From NCBI GenBank assembly GCA_036489025.1, contig DASXGN010000047.1, positions 186,001 through 250,000 on the forward strand: a stretch of DNA of 64,000 bases, in the 5' to 3' direction. The notes under the pieces are model-generated. The model made no database searches. It had not been told where the DNA came from and saw only the letters and a program-made list of their open reading frames with translations. Both the position numbers and the translations under genes were made by a program. This DNA is from Dryocola sp036489025. GTDB lineage: Bacteria; Pseudomonadota; Gammaproteobacteria; Enterobacterales; Enterobacteriaceae. This document shows positions 61,732 through 64,000 of this stretch, one piece after another (position 1 is the stretch's first letter; each line of letters starts with the position of its first letter).

Positions 61732-63891
61732 ATGGAACAGACAAGCGCATTTTCCCTGCACATTCGCCTCGATAACGTTGCCGTTGTCACCATTGACGTG
61801 CCCGGCGAAAAAATGAATACCCTGAAGGCTTCTTTCGGCCCTGAGGTACACGCGATCGTCAAGCAGGTTCGTGATAACAATGCCTTACAGGGCCTGGTGT
61901 TTATTTCCGGCAAGCCCGACAACTTTATTGCCGGTGCGGATATCAATATGATCGCCAGCTGCCAGAACGCGCAAGAGGCACAGGCTTTGGCCCGTCAGGG
62001 CCAGCAGATTATGGCGGAAATCGCCGCGCTGCCGATCCCGGTCGTTGCAGCCATTCACGGGGCCTGTCTGGGCGGTGGCCTTGAGCTGGCGTTAGCCTGC
62101 CATTCGCGAATTTGTACTGACGATGAGAAAACCAGGCTCGGGCTACCGGAAGTTCAGCTCGGCCTGTTACCCGGCTCCGGCGGCACACAGCGTTTACCTC
62201 GTCTGATTGGCGTGAGCAGCGCGTTGGATATGATGCTTACCGGCAAGCAGCTGCGTCCGCGCCAGGCGATGAAACTGGGGTTGGTGGACGACGTTGTGCC
62301 TCAGTCCATTCTGCTTAACGCCGCCGTTGAACTGGCCCTTAAAGGCCGCAAACCTTCACGCCAGCTGCCCGTTCGCGAACGCATTCTGGCCGGGCCGCTT
62401 GGGCGCTCGCTGCTGTTCAGCATGGTGAATAAGAAAACCGAGCAGAAGACGCAAGGAAATTATCCCGCCACGCAGCGCATAATCGAGACGATCAGAACCG
62501 GCCTGCAACAGGGCACCCACAGCGGCTACGAAGCCGAGGCGAAAGCTTTCGGTGAGCTGGCGATGACTCCGCAGTCGGCGGCGCTGCGCGGCATTTTCTT
62601 TGCCAGCACCGAGCTTAAAAAAGAGCAGGGCGGTGACGCTAAACCCCGTCCTGTCCACGCGGTTGGCGTGCTGGGTGGCGGGCTGATGGGCGGCGGTATT
62701 GCCTATGTCACGGCGACGAAAGGGCAGCTGCCGGTACGTATCAAAGATATTAGTAACGAAGGCATCAACCGCGCGCTGAAATACAGCTGGGATCTGCTGG
62801 ATAAAAAAGTGCGTCGTCGCCATATGAAGGCGGCGGAGCGCCAGCGAGAAATGGCACGCATTTCCGGCGGCACGGATTATCACGGATTTCACAGCCGCGA
62901 TATTGTGGTGGAGGCCGTGTTTGAAGACCTGGCGCTGAAGCAAAAAATGGTGGCTGAAATCGAAGAACATACCGCGCCGCATACCGTTTTCGCTTCGAAT
63001 ACCTCCTCTTTACCTATCGCAGACATCGCGGCAAAGGCTGCGCGTCCGGAACAGATTATCGGCCTGCATTACTTCAGCCCGGTGGACAAAATGCCGCTGG
63101 TTGAGGTGATCCCTCACGCGGGAACATCAGCGGAAACTATTTCCACCACGGTTGCGCTGGCTAAAAAACAGGGCAAGACGGCGATTGTCGTCGGTGACTG
63201 CGCCGGTTTTTACGTGAACCGTATTCTGGCGCCTTACGTTAACGAAGCCATGCGCTGCCTGGTGGAAGGGGAGCCTGTCGATAAGATTGACGAGGCGCTG
63301 GTGAAGTTTGGTTTCCCCGTCGGACCCATCCAACTTTTGGATGAGGTGGGAATCGACGTGGGGACTAAAATTAGTCCAATCCTTCAGCAGGCTTACGGCG
63401 AGCGCTTTGCCGCTCCGAATGCGATGGCAGCAATATTGAATGACGATCGCAAAGGTAGAAAAAATGGCCGTGGTTTCTATCTTTATGGTGGGAAAGGGCG
63501 TAAAAGCAAAAAACAGGTCGACCCTGCAATTTACAAGCTTATTGCGGTGACGCCGAAAGGGCAGCTGGAGGCAAAAGCTATTGCCGAACGCTGCGTGTTC
63601 ATGATGCTTAATGAAGCCGCTCGCTGCCTGGATGAAGGTGTCGTTCGCAGCGCGCGCGACGGCGATATTGGTGCCGTATTTGGTATTGGCTTCCCACCTT
63701 TCCTCGGCGGCCCGTTCCGCTATATGGATAGCCTGGGCGCAGACGAAGTCGTCGCGAGGCTGCAACGCCTGGCGAATCAGTACGGGGAGCGTTTCTCTCC
63801 CTGTGAAGCATTGCAAAGGATGGCACAGAACAACCTTACTTTCTGGGGAATACTGAACCCTGTACCGGAAGTTGGGGTCAAAGAAGCATGA
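61732..63891 (+). CDS. fadJ: FadJ, enoyl-CoA hydratase / 3-hydroxyacyl-CoA dehydrogenase (alpha subunit)
   Basis: A 719-residue bifunctional enzyme. The crotonase domain (about 1-190) has the oxyanion segments NFIAGADINM and HGACLGGGLELALAC, and the catalytic glutamates in LPEVQLGLLPG. The dehydrogenase part begins with the NAD motif GVLGGGLMGGGIAY near residue 312 and has HYFSPVDKMPLVEV with the catalytic His-Glu pair. Same operon as fadI with no gap between stop and start. Confidence 0.98.
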   Translation: MEQTSAFSLHIRLDNVAVVTIDVPGEKMNTLKASFGPEVHAIVKQVRDNNALQGLVFISGKPDNFIAGADINMIASCQNAQEAQALARQGQQIMAEIAALPIPVVAAIHGACLGGGLELALACHSRICTDDEKTRLGLPEVQLGLLPGSGGTQRLPRLIGVSSALDMMLTGKQLRPRQAMKLGLVDDVVPQSILLNAAVELALKGRKPSRQLPVRERILAGPLGRSLLFSMVNKKTEQKTQGNYPATQRIIETIRTGLQQGTHSGYEAEAKAFGELAMTPQSAALRGIFFASTELKKEQGGDAKPRPVHAVGVLGGGLMGGGIAYVTATKGQLPVRIKDISNEGINRALKYSWDLLDKKVRRRHMKAAERQREMARISGGTDYHGFHSRDIVVEAVFEDLALKQKMVAEIEEHTAPHTVFASNTSSLPIADIAAKAARPEQIIGLHYFSPVDKMPLVEVIPHAGTSAETISTTVALAKKQGKTAIVVGDCAGFYVNRILAPYVNEAMRCLVEGEPVDKIDEALVKFGFPVGPIQLLDEVGIDVGTKISPILQQAYGERFAAPNAMAAILNDDRKGRKNGRGFYLYGGKGRKSKKQVDPAIYKLIAVTPKGQLEAKAIAERCVFMMLNEAARCLDEGVVRSARDGDIGAVFGIGFPPFLGGPFRYMDSLGADEVVARLQRLANQYGERFSPCEALQRMAQNNLTFWGILNPVPEVGVKEA

Positions 63892-64000
63892 GTTTTGCCT
63901 CCTCCTGAGGAGGTAATAAACTCGGTGAATGGACGTCTGTCGGTCATTTTGTAAACTATGATTGACTATACTTGCAGCATTGAGGTAAAAAACAGCGTTT
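63892..64000. other. Region downstream of fadJ
   Basis: A palindrome CCTCCTCCTGAGGAGG (63898-63913) without a T-run follows fadJ and may be a weak terminator. In E. coli sixA follows; no start codon for it is visible before the window ends. Confidence 0.4.

Overview
The window is a chromosomal segment of a gammaproteobacterium of the Enterobacteriaceae. Gene content and order follow the Escherichia coli gltX-to-fadJ region closely: the valU/lysV-type tRNA cluster, gltX, yfeC, two tRNA-Ala genes, pdeA, nupC, mntH, ypeC, yfeO, glk, ypdAB, alaC, ypdK, then argW, yfdC, mlaA, fadL, yfcZ and fadIJ. The genus cannot be fixed from the sequence alone. An ipdC gene, an extra diguanylate cyclase next to pdeA and a ccm operon between yfdC and mlaA distinguish it from E. 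coli K-12.

Layout. 1-4.3 kb: the end of a LysR regulator, a FlxA-like gene, a Val-Val-Val-Lys tRNA operon, gltX, yfeC and two tRNA-Ala genes. 4.5-8.4 kb: a c-di-GMP phosphodiesterase and a diguanylate cyclase side by side. 8.6-22.7 kb: nucleoside and manganese import (nupC, mntH), ypeC, an aldo-keto reductase, ipdC, yfeO, glk, the pyruvate-sensing pair ypdAB, a DUF1479 gene, alaC and the microprotein ypdK. 23-28.4 kb is accessory DNA: a small lipoprotein, a divergent TetR/MFS pair, an orphan pxpA, an unknown gene and a membrane-bound ToxR/MarT-like regulator with a FidL-like partner.

29.6-48.9 kb is the outstanding part: 17 closely packed genes on the plus strand. A two-partner secretion pair (exoprotein plus TpsB transporter) runs with a 17-base gap into a complete dedicated type II fatty-acid/polyketide set: phosphopantetheinyl transferase, ketoreductase, dehydratase, ACP, GcvT-like protein, fused ketosynthase plus chain-length-factor-like half, two more KS-fold proteins and malonyl transacylase. 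Mixed in is an envelope export set: MacB/LolD-type ATPase, FtsX-type permease, LolA-like carrier, outer-membrane barrel, and a periplasmic and an inner-membrane protein of unknown role. The enzyme set resembles the streptococcal cyl (granadaene haemolysin/pigment) operon and, in part, aryl-polyene clusters, but it has no aromatic starter genes, no enoyl reductase and no thioesterase. I infer a polyene-type lipid made in the cytosol and moved to the cell surface, where the secreted exoprotein may carry or display it. The divergent MarT/FidL-like pair and a 14-bp perfect inverted repeat in the long AT-rich gap are the likely control region.

49-64 kb returns to the conserved backbone: a DUF2058 gene, argW, yfdC, the cytochrome c maturation operon ccmABCDEFGH, mlaA, then fatty-acid uptake and anaerobic beta-oxidation genes (fadL, yfcZ, fadI, fadJ) with recognisable FadR and CRP sites.
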